This document shows, in pieces, positions 7,485 through 14,453 of a DNA stretch of 24,786 bases. Under the pieces are notes generated by a model. It searched no databases, had not been told where the DNA came from, and saw nothing but the letters and a program-made list of their open reading frames with translations. Position 1 is the first letter of the stretch, and the number at the start of each line of letters is the position of its first letter. The stretch covers positions 1 through 24,786 of the forward strand of contig JAQXMG010000069.1 of the NCBI GenBank assembly GCA_029012525.1, read 5' to 3'. Position numbers and translations under genes: made by a program. The stretch comes from a bacterium (lineage in GTDB: Bacteria > Bacillota_I > Bacilli_A > RF39 > UBA660).

Positions 7485-8106
7485 TAATAAATTATATGAT
7501 GTTATAATAACTTATAAAAACAACAAAAATATGTATCTAAGAGTAAAAAGTGATTTAAAAATTTATATTACTTGTTCTAAATATATAAATAAAAGATTGA
7601 TAGAACAATTTATAAATGATAATTTAAAAAACATTTCAAAACTGCTTGAAAATTATGAAGAAAAAAATATTCTGCATAAAAAATTTATGTATTTAGGAAA
7701 GACTTATGATATTTGTTATACAAATAAAAATGATGTTATTTTTGGTAGTGATAAAGTATTTATTGGTAAAAAATTAAACATTGATAACTGGTATAAAAAA
7801 CAAGCTAAAGAACTTTTTAGTAATAGATTAAATGTAATTTACCAGATGTTTGAAGAAAAAATACCATGTCCTAAACTTAGAATTAGAAAGATGACTTCAC
7901 GTTGGGGAGTATGTAATGTAAATAAAAAAATAGTTACTTTAAATCTTGAACTTATAAAACTAAATGTAAAATATTTGGATTATGTAATAGTTCATGAATT
8001 ATCTCATTTAGTTTATGCCAATCATTCAAAAGATTTTTGGAATATTGTAGTAAAATATACACCTGATTATAAGAGAATAAGAAAAGAAATGAAAAATATA
8101 ATATAG
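7468..8106 (+). CDS. YgjP-like (DUF45) metallopeptidase
   Basis: This is a putative cytosolic zinc metallopeptidase of the YgjP/DUF45 family, whose physiological substrates are unknown. The 212 aa protein carries the family core: RKMTSRWGVCN (140-150), then VIVHELSHLVYANHSKDFW (173-191) with HExxH at 176-180 and a third ligand candidate His186. The N-terminal half is beta-rich, as in YgjP. It overlaps the preceding unknown gene by 17 nt and lies 9 nt before the rRNA methyltransferase gene. YgjP proteins are sometimes found next to restriction or housekeeping genes; nothing here favours a defence role. Confidence 0.88.
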   Translation: MKIEINNKLYDVIITYKNNKNMYLRVKSDLKIYITCSKYINKRLIEQFINDNLKNISKLLENYEEKNILHKKFMYLGKTYDICYTNKNDVIFGSDKVFIGKKLNIDNWYKKQAKELFSNRLNVIYQMFEEKIPCPKLRIRKMTSRWGVCNVNKKIVTLNLELIKLNVKYLDYVIVHELSHLVYANHSKDFWNIVVKYTPDYKRIRKEMKNII

Positions 8107-8115
8107 AGGTAGCAT

Positions 8116-8811
8116 ATGGAAATAAATAAGATTAGTAAAAACAAATTAAAACAATTGGCAAAATTAAAACAAAAGAAATATATTAATTTAGAACATAAGT
8201 TTATAATTGAAGGATCACACCTTATTGAAGAAGCAATAAAGGCTAATAAAAATGTATTTATTTATTCTTTAGAGGGATTAGATAAAAAAGAAATTAAGTC
8301 TTTAACAAATCTAGAATCTCCAACTGAATTAATTGGAGTTTGCGATACTTTTGATAATAAAGATTTAATAGGTAATAGATTTCTTTTATTAGACGAAATC
8401 CAAGATCCAGGAAATTTAGGAACAATCATAAGAAGTGCCTTAGCATTTAATATTGATACCATAGTTTTGGGGGATAAAACATGTAGTTTGTATAATGAAA
8501 AAGTGTTACGTTCAACACAGGGTGCTATTTTTCATATTAATATTATTTCAATGAATTTAGAAGAGTGTATAGAAAAACTAAAAAGAAAAAATGTTATTGT
8601 ATATGGTACTAATGTAGTTAATGGAACAGATTTAAAAACTATAAATAAAAGTTCTTCCTATGCTTTAGTTATGGGAAATGAAGGCAATGGATTAAGTAAA
8701 AATATTCAAAAACTCTGTGACAAAAATATCTATATAAAAACAAATGATTTATCAGAAAGTTTAAATGTTGCTATGGCAACAAGTATTATTCTGTATGAAT
8801 TAGATAAATGA
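8116..8811 (+). CDS. TrmH/SpoU-family RNA 2'-O-methyltransferase
   Basis: This 231 aa SPOUT-class methyltransferase is probably a 23S rRNA ribose methylase like RlmB/TsnR. The N-terminal L30e-like substrate-binding domain covers about 1-80 (FIIEGSHLIEEAI at 29-41 is typical). The knotted catalytic domain has motif 1 DPGNLGTIIRSALAF (97-111, with Asn100 and Arg106), motif 2 MGNEGNGLS (186-194) and motif 3 SLNVAMATSI (215-224). Its Shine-Dalgarno overlaps the stop of the preceding gene. A strong terminator follows, so this is the last gene of the 5313-8811 run. Confidence 0.9.
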   Translation: MEINKISKNKLKQLAKLKQKKYINLEHKFIIEGSHLIEEAIKANKNVFIYSLEGLDKKEIKSLTNLESPTELIGVCDTFDNKDLIGNRFLLLDEIQDPGNLGTIIRSALAFNIDTIVLGDKTCSLYNEKVLRSTQGAIFHINIISMNLEECIEKLKRKNVIVYGTNVVNGTDLKTINKSSSYALVMGNEGNGLSKNIQKLCDKNIYIKTNDLSESLNVAMATSIILYELDK

Positions 8812-8814
8812 TAG

Positions 8815-8841
8815 AAAAGTACGATTTATCGTGCTTTTTTG
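8815..8841 (+). terminator. Intrinsic terminator
   Basis: A 10-bp stem AAAAGTACGA (8815-8824) / TCGTGCTTTT (8829-8838) with one G-U pair and a TTTA loop runs into a U tract. It lies 3 nt after the methyltransferase stop and closes the 5313-8811 unit. Confidence 0.88.
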
Positions 8842-8922
8842 TATTAAAAGAAATTTGATAAAATTTTACAAATGAAATAACTCAATAAATTTTTAATACA
8901 ATTAAATATCAAAAGAAAATTA

Positions 8923-8953
8923 TTGACATATATTTATTAAGTGATAATATAAT
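8923..8953 (+). promoter_or_regulatory. Sigma-A promoter of the surface-protein gene
   Basis: There is a perfect TTGACA at 8923-8928. The -10 is either TAATAT at 8945-8950 (16 nt spacer) or TATAAT at 8948-8953 (19 nt spacer). It lies between a terminator and the surface-protein start, whose Shine-Dalgarno AAGGAG is at 8980-8985. A near-consensus -35 suggests strong constitutive expression. Confidence 0.7.
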
Positions 8954-8994
8954 TATGTAGTGAAAATTCAGTATAAAAAAAGGAGAAAAATATT

Positions 8995-10902
8995 ATGAAT
9001 TTAAAAAAAGAATTAAAAAAACGCGTTACTCCATTTATCTTAGCAACAGCAATAAGTGGAACATCAATGGCAACGGGAGCAGTAGTTGCAAAAGCAGAAG
9101 TAAAGAATAAAACTGAAAAAGACATTAATGTAGAAGAAACTACATCTACTAATGATGAAATTCCAAAAACACTTACAACTGCACAAGCTATAGCTAGAGA
9201 GGCAGTTTATAATTCGCCAAGAGTAGTGTCAAAAAAAGAAGTGATAGAAAAGTCTTTAGTGTCAGATTATTTTGATACTAAAAAAGAAGCTCAAGATTGG
9301 ATTGATAAAAGAAAAGAACTTTTAAAAGATAATTATGAAATAACAAATGAAGAAATAGTAACTAGTATAGTTAAAGAACAAGTAGGAGATTCAATAGAAA
9401 TTTATGAAGAATTTGATAATAAAGAAGATGCTTTATTAAAGAAAGCTGAATTAGAAAGTGATATTAATAATGAATGTGATCTTGAAGTTGTTGAAGAGGA
9501 AGAAAAACATACAATAGGAACAACAGTTGAGTTTGAAAAATCCTTTAATACACAAGAAGAAGCAGAAGAATATAAAAAGTCACTTGAAGGAAAAAAAGAT
9601 ATTACTATAACTGAAGAAGTTATTGATGAAGAAAAAGTTTATCCAGAAGAAAAAGTTACAGATATTTCGAATGATTCTTTAGAAGAATTAGAAAATGAAA
9701 TTAAATCTGTTATTGATGGAATTAAAGCAGAAGAAACAGAAAACGTTTCATATGAAACAAGAGTAGAACAAAGCCAATCAGAAGAAACTGTGTTAGGTGA
9801 AGTAACTGAAGAAAAAATATCTGAAACTTTCGATACTAAAGAAGAAGCAGAATCTTTTATAGAAAGTAAAAACGCAGAAGAAACAGATGATGTAAAATTT
9901 GAATTTGAAGAAATAAAAGAAAGAACTGAAACATCTAAAGAAGAAAGTGAAATAAACGAAGTAGTTGATTCTATGGAAGATGTAAATTCAGTTATTGAAA
10001 GTTTAAAAGCACAAGGATATATTATTGATAGTTATGATGTTACAGAGGAAACAAAAACAATAATAGAAAAAATTCCTACTGGCAATGTGATTATAAAAAA
10101 TTCTACAAAATTTGATTCTAATTCATATTTTGAAGCAAATGGAAATTTTGCAATAATAAAACAAGGAAATGGAACTGTTGTTGTATGGACATTAGAATCT
10201 TTATCTGAAAAAGAACAAGCATCATTTAAAGATTCATTCTTAAAAGCTAATTTTGATTCTTCAATTAAAGATTCAAATTTTGAATTTATTTCAGGCAATG
10301 GAGAATATGATTTATCATATTTAGGTAATAATTGGGGAACATATTTAATTAATTATAACGATGGAACAATAGTTGTAGAATGTGATAAAGATAGAATTTC
10401 TCATTTAAATGTAGGTACATTTGAAAATGAATTTGTAGAAAAAGAAAAAACTATTTCTCAATTTAGAATTTCTGGAAAAAAATATATTGAAAATAATTAT
10501 CAATTATATGATGTAAAAGGAATTAGAAAAGAACAACTATATGAAAATATTACAACATATTATGCAACTATTTATAAAACAAAAAAGGAATTAAATAAAA
10601 AATATTTAATAAAAGGTTCTTATGTTGAAGAAAAAGAGGAAATTAGCAAGAAATATGTACTAAAAGGAACTATTAAAAAATTTGAAGAAAAAGAAAAATA
10701 TAAAGGTTTAATTGAATATAGATTAATTGTATTAACAAAAGAAGATGATGATTTTATAGAAGAAAAAAACCCAGATACAGGATATGACGCAAATATTGAA
10801 TTGTGTTCTGCAATTGTTTTAGCATCAACAATTGGGTTAGGATTAACAGCTGATTTTTCTAAAGATAAATCAAAAGAAAAAAAATTTGTAAGAAAAAGAT
10901 AA
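8995..10902 (+). CDS. Secreted repeat protein with NPDTG cell-wall sorting signal
   Basis: This is a 635 aa predicted surface protein. A basic start and hydrophobic core end at AKA (32-34), a signal peptidase I site. Residues 90-350 hold about six acidic repeats of 44-48 residues, each led by a box like FDTKKEA (93-99), FDNKEDA (140-146), FNTQEEA (184-190) and FDTKEEA (279-285); degenerate copies lie near 226-245 and 323-345. A Gly- and aromatic-rich segment at about 356-485 looks like a separate globular domain. Residues 486-590 are Lys/Glu-rich. The C-terminus has NPDTG (592-596), a hydrophobic stretch (about 602-616) and a basic tail, which is the layout of a sortase substrate. It is flanked by its own promoter and terminator. 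Function (adhesin, matrix or wall protein) is unknown, and no sortase is in the window. Confidence 0.82.
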   Translation: MNLKKELKKRVTPFILATAISGTSMATGAVVAKAEVKNKTEKDINVEETTSTNDEIPKTLTTAQAIAREAVYNSPRVVSKKEVIEKSLVSDYFDTKKEAQDWIDKRKELLKDNYEITNEEIVTSIVKEQVGDSIEIYEEFDNKEDALLKKAELESDINNECDLEVVEEEEKHTIGTTVEFEKSFNTQEEAEEYKKSLEGKKDITITEEVIDEEKVYPEEKVTDISNDSLEELENEIKSVIDGIKAEETENVSYETRVEQSQSEETVLGEVTEEKISETFDTKEEAESFIESKNAEETDDVKFEFEEIKERTETSKEESEINEVVDSMEDVNSVIESLKAQGYIIDSYDVTEETKTIIEKIPTGNVIIKNSTKFDSNSYFEANGNFAIIKQGNGTVVVWTLESLSEKEQASFKDSFLKANFDSSIKDSNFEFISGNGEYDLSYLGNNWGTYLINYNDGTIVVECDKDRISHLNVGTFENEFVEKEKTISQFRISGKKYIENNYQLYDVKGIRKEQLYENITTYYATIYKTKKELNKKYLIKGSYVEEKEEISKKYVLKGTIKKFEEKEKYKGLIEYRLIVLTKEDDDFIEEKNPDTGYDANIELCSAIVLASTIGLGLTADFSKDKSKEKKFVRKR

Positions 10903-10909
10903 TTTGTTT

Positions 10910-10950
10910 TAGCACTTGATTTAGATATAAGTAAATTAGGTGCTATTTTT
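10910..10950 (+). terminator. Intrinsic terminator after the surface-protein gene
   Basis: A 14-bp stem TAGCACTTGATTTA (10910-10923) / TAAATTAGGTGCTA (10932-10945) with two G-U pairs is followed by five T. It starts 7 nt after the stop codon. Confidence 0.88.
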
Positions 10951-11000
10951 ATATAATATAAATATAAAAATTTTTCTTTATTTTTTCGGATAATTTAATG

Positions 11001-11006
11001 TATAAT
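11001..11006 (+). promoter_or_regulatory. Probable -10 element for rimM-trmD
   Basis: A perfect TATAAT lies about 20 nt before the rimM ATG and after a strong terminator, so a promoter is expected here. The best-spaced -35 (10978-10983, TTATTT) is poor. Confidence 0.5.
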
Positions 11007-11026
11007 ATACATAAGTGGTGATATTT

Positions 11027-11509
11027 ATGAATTATATTAATGTAGGCAAAATAATAACAACTCATGGATTAAAAGGAGAAATGAAAATAACTTCTAATTT
11101 TTCCTTTAAAGACAAAGTTTTTAAACCAGGTTTTATTTTATATCTAGGAAATAATTTTGAAGAACATAAAATCATTAGTTACAGAAAACATCAAAATTAT
11201 GATATGGTTATTCTAGATAAAATAGATGATATTGATAAAGCGATAAAATATAAGCAACAAGATGTATATATTTTAAAAGCTGATTTGGATTTAGAAGGCA
11301 TTTATTTAGATACAGATTTAATCGGAATGGATGTTTACTTTAATGACTCTAAAATCGGTAGTGTAAAAGACATTGTTGATGCGGGCTCAAATAATATATT
11401 AATTGTTCTAGATAACGCTAAATATATTCCTAAAAATGATAATTTTATTGAAAATGTCGATTTAAAAAATAAAAAACTATATCTAAAAAATGTGGAGGGA
11501 TTAATATGA
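11027..11509 (+). CDS. rimM: Ribosome maturation factor RimM
   Basis: RimM binds ribosomal protein S19 and helps assemble the 30S head. The protein is 160 aa from the ATG at 11027. A slightly longer frame starts at 11015, but GGTG at 11017-11020 fits 11027. The N-terminal RimM domain begins YINVGKIITTHGLKGEMK with the diagnostic HGLKGE (13-18). The C-terminal PRC-barrel part has LIGMDVYFNDSKIGSV and the AGSNNILIV strand. The stop overlaps the trmD start as ATGA. The rimM-trmD-(x)-rplS order is widely conserved. Confidence 0.94.
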   Translation: MNYINVGKIITTHGLKGEMKITSNFSFKDKVFKPGFILYLGNNFEEHKIISYRKHQNYDMVILDKIDDIDKAIKYKQQDVYILKADLDLEGIYLDTDLIGMDVYFNDSKIGSVKDIVDAGSNNILIVLDNAKYIPKNDNFIENVDLKNKKLYLKNVEGLI

Positions 11510-12168
11510 GGATTGATATACTAACACTTTTCCCTTCAATGTTTGATGGCTTTTTAAATGAATCAATAATAAAACGAGCTGTTGAAAGAAATATTGTAAA
11601 AATAAATATTGTAAATTTTAGAGATTATTCAACTGATCCTCACAAAAAAGTTGATGATACACCATTTGGTGGTGGTTCTGGTATGGTTTTAACTTGTCAG
11701 CCAATATTTGATTGTGTTGAGTCATTAAAAACAAAAGATTCTTATGTAATTTTATTAACACCTGATGGCAAAACATATAATCAAAAAATAGCAAATAGCT
11801 TAAAAGTATTTAAACATTTGATTATAATTTGTGGACATTACGAGGGGTTTGATGATAGAATAAGGTTGTTAGCAGATTTAGAAATTTCAATTGGAGATTA
11901 TATTTTAACCGGAGGAGAAATTGCAGCTATGGCAATTACTGATTCAATTACAAGACTTCTTGATGGAGTAATATCAAAAGGTTCTTTAGAAAGTGAATCA
12001 TTTAATGATAATTTGCTTGATTATCCGGTTTATACAAAACCAAGAGATTTTAGAGGTATTAAAGTACCTGATGTTTTAGTAAATGGCGATCATAAAAAAA
12101 TTGATGAGTATAGAAAGTCTGAACAACTAAGAATCACAAAAGAAAAAAGAAATGATTTATTAAATTGA
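11506..12168 (+). CDS. trmD: tRNA (guanine37-N1)-methyltransferase TrmD
   Basis: TrmD methylates N1 of G37 next to the tRNA anticodon and prevents +1 frameshifting. It is a dimeric SPOUT enzyme. The 220 aa protein has DDTPFGGGSGM (50-60), LLTPDGKTYNQ (83-93), the SAM-knot motif ICGHYEGFDDRI (108-119) and IGDYILTGGE (129-138), all typical. The C-terminal helical domain is slightly short compared with the ~240 aa E. coli form. An AGGGATTA Shine-Dalgarno-like stretch lies inside rimM, and the start is fixed by ATGA coupling. Confidence 0.96.
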   Translation: MRIDILTLFPSMFDGFLNESIIKRAVERNIVKINIVNFRDYSTDPHKKVDDTPFGGGSGMVLTCQPIFDCVESLKTKDSYVILLTPDGKTYNQKIANSLKVFKHLIIICGHYEGFDDRIRLLADLEISIGDYILTGGEIAAMAITDSITRLLDGVISKGSLESESFNDNLLDYPVYTKPRDFRGIKVPDVLVNGDHKKIDEYRKSEQLRITKEKRNDLLN

Positions 12169-12178
12169 GGTGTGGTTT

Positions 12179-12646
12179 ATGGGAGTGTCTAAAAGATTTG
12201 TAGTTACAAAAGAACAGATAAAAGGAGCGATAACATATTTAGAATATGAACGTATTAATGGTGTTTCTTTTAAACCTAAAAAAAGTGATTTTGAGGATAT
12301 GATTAACGTTTCAAAAGTAGTAGTTATTAATCCTTCATTAATTGAAAAATTAGTAAATAAAAAATGTAAAAGAACACTAGAAAAACTGATTAAAATGACT
12401 GGAGTTATTTATGATCAAGACGATGAAGATGGCGATGCTGGGCTTTCTTTTATCTTAAATGAAATAGAAAAATTTAGACAGCTTTTAGATAGCAAATACA
12501 AAGAATATATGAAAGAAAAGGAATATAAATTATACCTTAAAAAATTAGAAATAATTGAAAGTGAAGTAAAACTTAGAAAGAAAGTATTAGAAAAAAAACT
12601 AGAATCTGAAATTTCTATGGAAGAAAAAAAAGGCAAGGGAAGGTAA
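12179..12646 (+). CDS. Hypothetical protein between trmD and rplS
   Basis: I do not recognise this 155 aa protein. It starts MGVSKRFVVTKEQIKGAITY. The first ~70 residues look like a small alpha/beta domain. An acidic linker DQDDEDGD follows near 80-87, and the last ~65 residues are a strongly charged Lys/Glu helix, probably a coiled coil. GAGGTG at 12167-12172 sets the ATG at 12179; a GTG at 12170 is too close to the Shine-Dalgarno. It sits 10 nt after trmD, so it is cotranscribed with rimM and trmD. In other bacteria this gap may hold nothing or a small gene. A link to ribosomes or RNA is suggested only by context. Confidence 0.75.
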   Translation: MGVSKRFVVTKEQIKGAITYLEYERINGVSFKPKKSDFEDMINVSKVVVINPSLIEKLVNKKCKRTLEKLIKMTGVIYDQDDEDGDAGLSFILNEIEKFRQLLDSKYKEYMKEKEYKLYLKKLEIIESEVKLRKKVLEKKLESEISMEEKKGKGR

Positions 12647-12653
12647 AAAAAGC

Positions 12654-12682
12654 TTGCTTATCATAAAATGTTGTGATATAAT
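12654..12682 (+). promoter_or_regulatory. Extended -10 promoter for rplS
   Basis: TTGCTT (12654-12659) and TATAAT (12677-12682) are separated by 17 nt. TGA immediately before the -10 makes TGATATAAT, an extended -10. This predicts a strong start near 12689, giving a leader of about 60 nt before rplS. Confidence 0.78.
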
Positions 12683-12688
12683 TACATA

Positions 12689-12750
12689 CGTTATTAGTCA
12701 ATCCGCTGATGAACTATTATGATTGATGTTAAAAAAGGAGTGAGTATAAG
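12689..12750 (+). promoter_or_regulatory. Probable L19 leader RNA upstream of rplS
   Basis: The ~60-nt leader contains a stem TCAATC (12698-12703) / GATTGA (12721-12726) closing a 17-nt loop, followed by AAAAAAGGAGTGAG, the rplS Shine-Dalgarno. Firmicutes commonly carry a small structured L19 leader here, thought to mediate autoregulation of rplS. The assignment rests on position, size and the visible stem; I have not matched a covariance model. Confidence 0.5.
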
Positions 12751-13095
12751 ATGAACAAAGTTGATAAAATTTCAGCTAAACAATTAAGAAATGACATTCC
12801 AGAATTTAGAGTAGGAGATACAGTTCGTGTTGATTACAAAATAATTGAAGGTAAAAAAGAACGTATTCAAGCTTATGAAGGAATTGTTGTTGGAAGAAGA
12901 GGTAGTGGTCTTTCTGAAACTTTTACAGTTAGAAAAGAATCTTATGGAGTAGGAATTGAAAGAATTTTCCCAGTTCATTCTCCAAAAATTGACAAAATAG
13001 TTGTTCTAAGACAAGGAAAAGTAAGACGTTCTAAATTGAATTTCTTGAAGAACTATAAGGGCCAATACAGAATTAAAGAAAGAGGACAAAAATAA
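12751..13095 (+). CDS. rplS: 50S ribosomal protein L19
   Basis: L19 is a large-subunit protein at the 30S-50S interface. The 114 aa protein matches the family throughout: FRVGDTVRVDYKI (20-32), YEGIVVGRRGSGLSETFTVR (42-61), GVGIERIFPVHSPKI, and a basic C-terminus. The Shine-Dalgarno AAGGAGTGAG lies at 12735-12744. It has its own extended -10 promoter and a terminator, so it can be expressed independently of trmD, as is common because ribosomal proteins are needed in higher amounts. Confidence 0.98.
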   Translation: MNKVDKISAKQLRNDIPEFRVGDTVRVDYKIIEGKKERIQAYEGIVVGRRGSGLSETFTVRKESYGVGIERIFPVHSPKIDKIVVLRQGKVRRSKLNFLKNYKGQYRIKERGQK

Positions 13096-13115
13096 AAGGC
13101 TTGATGCCTTTTTTT
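13094..13115 (+). terminator. Intrinsic terminator after rplS
   Basis: AAAAGGC (13094-13100) pairs with GCCTTTT (13106-13112) around a 5-nt loop TTGAT, followed by more T. It overlaps the rplS stop codon and ends 11 nt before the lepB ATG. Confidence 0.85.
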
Positions 13116-13126
13116 GCTAAATTGAT

Positions 13127-13624
13127 ATGAAAAAAGAGAATAGAAGTGAACTTATTATTTATATATCTATTATTTTATTTATCATTTTACTTAGAACTTT
13201 TATCATAACTCCTGTTAGAGTAAATGGTGATAGTATGAATAACACATTACATAATGGTGAAATATTATTTCTTGATAAGATTAGCTATAAATTTAATGAC
13301 ATTGAAAGATTGGATATAGTAGTTATTAATTATAAAGGGGAAAGACTTATAAAACGTGTTATTGGTCTTCCTGGAGAAACTTTAAAGGTTTCTGATGGCA
13401 AGTTATACATAAATGATAAATTAATTAAAGAAGATTACCTTGATGAAGTAACCAATGATTTTATTTATGATGGTGTGATAAAAGAAAATTGTTACTTTGT
13501 AATGGGAGATAATAGAGATGATTCCCTTGATAGTAGATATTTTGGATGTTTTGACAAAGAAAATATTTCAGGTAAGGTTAACTTTACTTTATTTCCTTTT
13601 AGCAAATTTGGTAAAATAAATTAG
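13127..13624 (+). CDS. lepB: Signal peptidase I
   Basis: Type I signal peptidase, which removes signal peptides from exported proteins, at the outer membrane face. The 165 aa protein has one N-terminal membrane helix (about 9-28). The catalytic serine box GDSMNNTL has Ser36, the lysine box is RLIKRVIGLPGE with Lys76, and the C-terminal box is MGDNRDDSLDSRYFG. The size fits the single-helix Gram-positive type. The ATG at 13127 is the only usable start because an in-frame stop lies 9 nt upstream. No Shine-Dalgarno is visible before it, since the region is the rplS terminator's U tract. It likely processes the surface protein upstream, among others. Confidence 0.95.
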   Translation: MKKENRSELIIYISIILFIILLRTFIITPVRVNGDSMNNTLHNGEILFLDKISYKFNDIERLDIVVINYKGERLIKRVIGLPGETLKVSDGKLYINDKLIKEDYLDEVTNDFIYDGVIKENCYFVMGDNRDDSLDSRYFGCFDKENISGKVNFTLFPFSKFGKIN

Positions 13625-13633
13625 GAGGTTTTT

Positions 13634-13879
13634 ATGAAAGAAAAAATAGAAGTTGGTGATTTTGTTGCACCAATTATTGAAAAATTTGATGATGATTTAT
13701 TAGAAGATTTAGATATATCTTCTGAGGATTTATATGGTTTTGTAACCGAAAAGAATGAAAATATTATAACAGTATCTGGTATTGCAAGAAATGTTGAGAC
13801 TATCTGGAATGAAGATAAATTTATAAAATCAGATATTCCAGAAATTTTTAATGAAAAAGGTAGCACTAGATGTAGATAA
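13634..13879 (+). CDS. Small acidic hypothetical protein
   Basis: This is an 81 aa protein I do not recognise. It is acidic, without membrane segments. The N-terminal VGDFVAPI followed by DLYGFVTEKNENIITVSG resembles a small beta-barrel (SH3-like) domain, but this is weak inference. A strong TAGGAGGTT Shine-Dalgarno (13622-13630) overlaps the lepB stop, so it is cotranscribed with lepB. A terminator begins at its stop codon. It could be a regulator or an adaptor; nothing decides this. Confidence 0.7.
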   Translation: MKEKIEVGDFVAPIIEKFDDDLLEDLDISSEDLYGFVTEKNENIITVSGIARNVETIWNEDKFIKSDIPEIFNEKGSTRCR

Positions 13880-13908
13880 AAGGTATACATATAATTTGTA
13901 TGCTTTTT
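13878..13908 (+). terminator. Intrinsic terminator after the lepB unit
   Basis: AAAGGTATACA (13879-13889) pairs with TGTATGCTTTT (13897-13907) using two G-U pairs around a 7-nt loop, ending in a U-rich tract. Confidence 0.78.
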
Positions 13909-13932
13909 ATTTTAGTAAAATAAAAACATTTA

Positions 13933-13961
13933 TTGATGAACGCATGTTTTTGTATTATAAT
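13933..13961 (+). promoter_or_regulatory. Sigma-A promoter for the zinc-ribbon gene
   Basis: TTGATG (13933-13938) and TATAAT (13956-13961) are separated by 17 nt. The element lies between a terminator and the GGAGG Shine-Dalgarno of the 13983 gene. Confidence 0.7.
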
Positions 13962-13982
13962 TTTATATGTGTGGAGGTAGAA

Positions 13983-14234
13983 ATGAAAAATAAAATATGT
14001 CAAAGTTGTGGTATGCCTATAATATCTGAAGATCAATTAGGAACAAATAGCGATGGAAGCATAAATGAAGACTATTGTAAATATTGCTATAAAAATGGTG
14101 AGTTTATAGATAAAGTTACAATGGAAGAATATATTGAAATGTGTTCAAAATATGGTAGTCAAGCTGGAATGACTAATGAAGTAATGAAAGAACATTGTAA
14201 AAAATTATTTCCGACTTTAAAAAGATGGAAATAA
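13983..14234 (+). CDS. Zinc-ribbon domain protein
   Basis: This is an 83 aa protein that is mostly one putative zinc ribbon. It has CQSCGMP (6-12) and CKYC (32-35) separated by a loop containing NSDGSINEDY, then a helical tail ending FPTLKRWK. It resembles the widespread small putative zinc-ribbon family (Zn_ribbon_2-like), in which the segment between the Cys pairs carries a conserved GT.xDG-type pattern; function is unknown. GTGGAGGTAG directly before the ATG at 13983 decides the start, although the frame is open from 13851 across the preceding terminator. It is probably monocistronic and lies at the edge of a degraded region. Confidence 0.82.
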   Translation: MKNKICQSCGMPIISEDQLGTNSDGSINEDYCKYCYKNGEFIDKVTMEEYIEMCSKYGSQAGMTNEVMKEHCKKLFPTLKRWK

Positions 14235-14453
14235 TTTTTTAGATATTTTATGACAATTTAAAAATATTTATGATAATATAAATTTAGCAAGTGATAAAAA
14301 TGAGCGATAAAGAAAAAATTTTTTCTAAGACTTCGATTAACTGGTAAATGAATAATTATGAAAAAATATTCTTAAACACTTGAAAATAAAGGATTTCTTG
14401 TTAAATGTTTTTTAAATTTTTAGGCTACTTTTATATAAAATATTAAAAAAACG
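14235..14453 (+). other. Gene-free stretch, probably degraded DNA
   Basis: This stretch has stops in all forward frames at short intervals. Scattered short open pieces, such as one starting MSDKEKIFSKTSINW at 14301, have no homologue I recognise. It adjoins the RhuM relic, so it is plausibly decayed insert DNA. I see no RNA gene or clear repeat in it. Confidence 0.4.
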
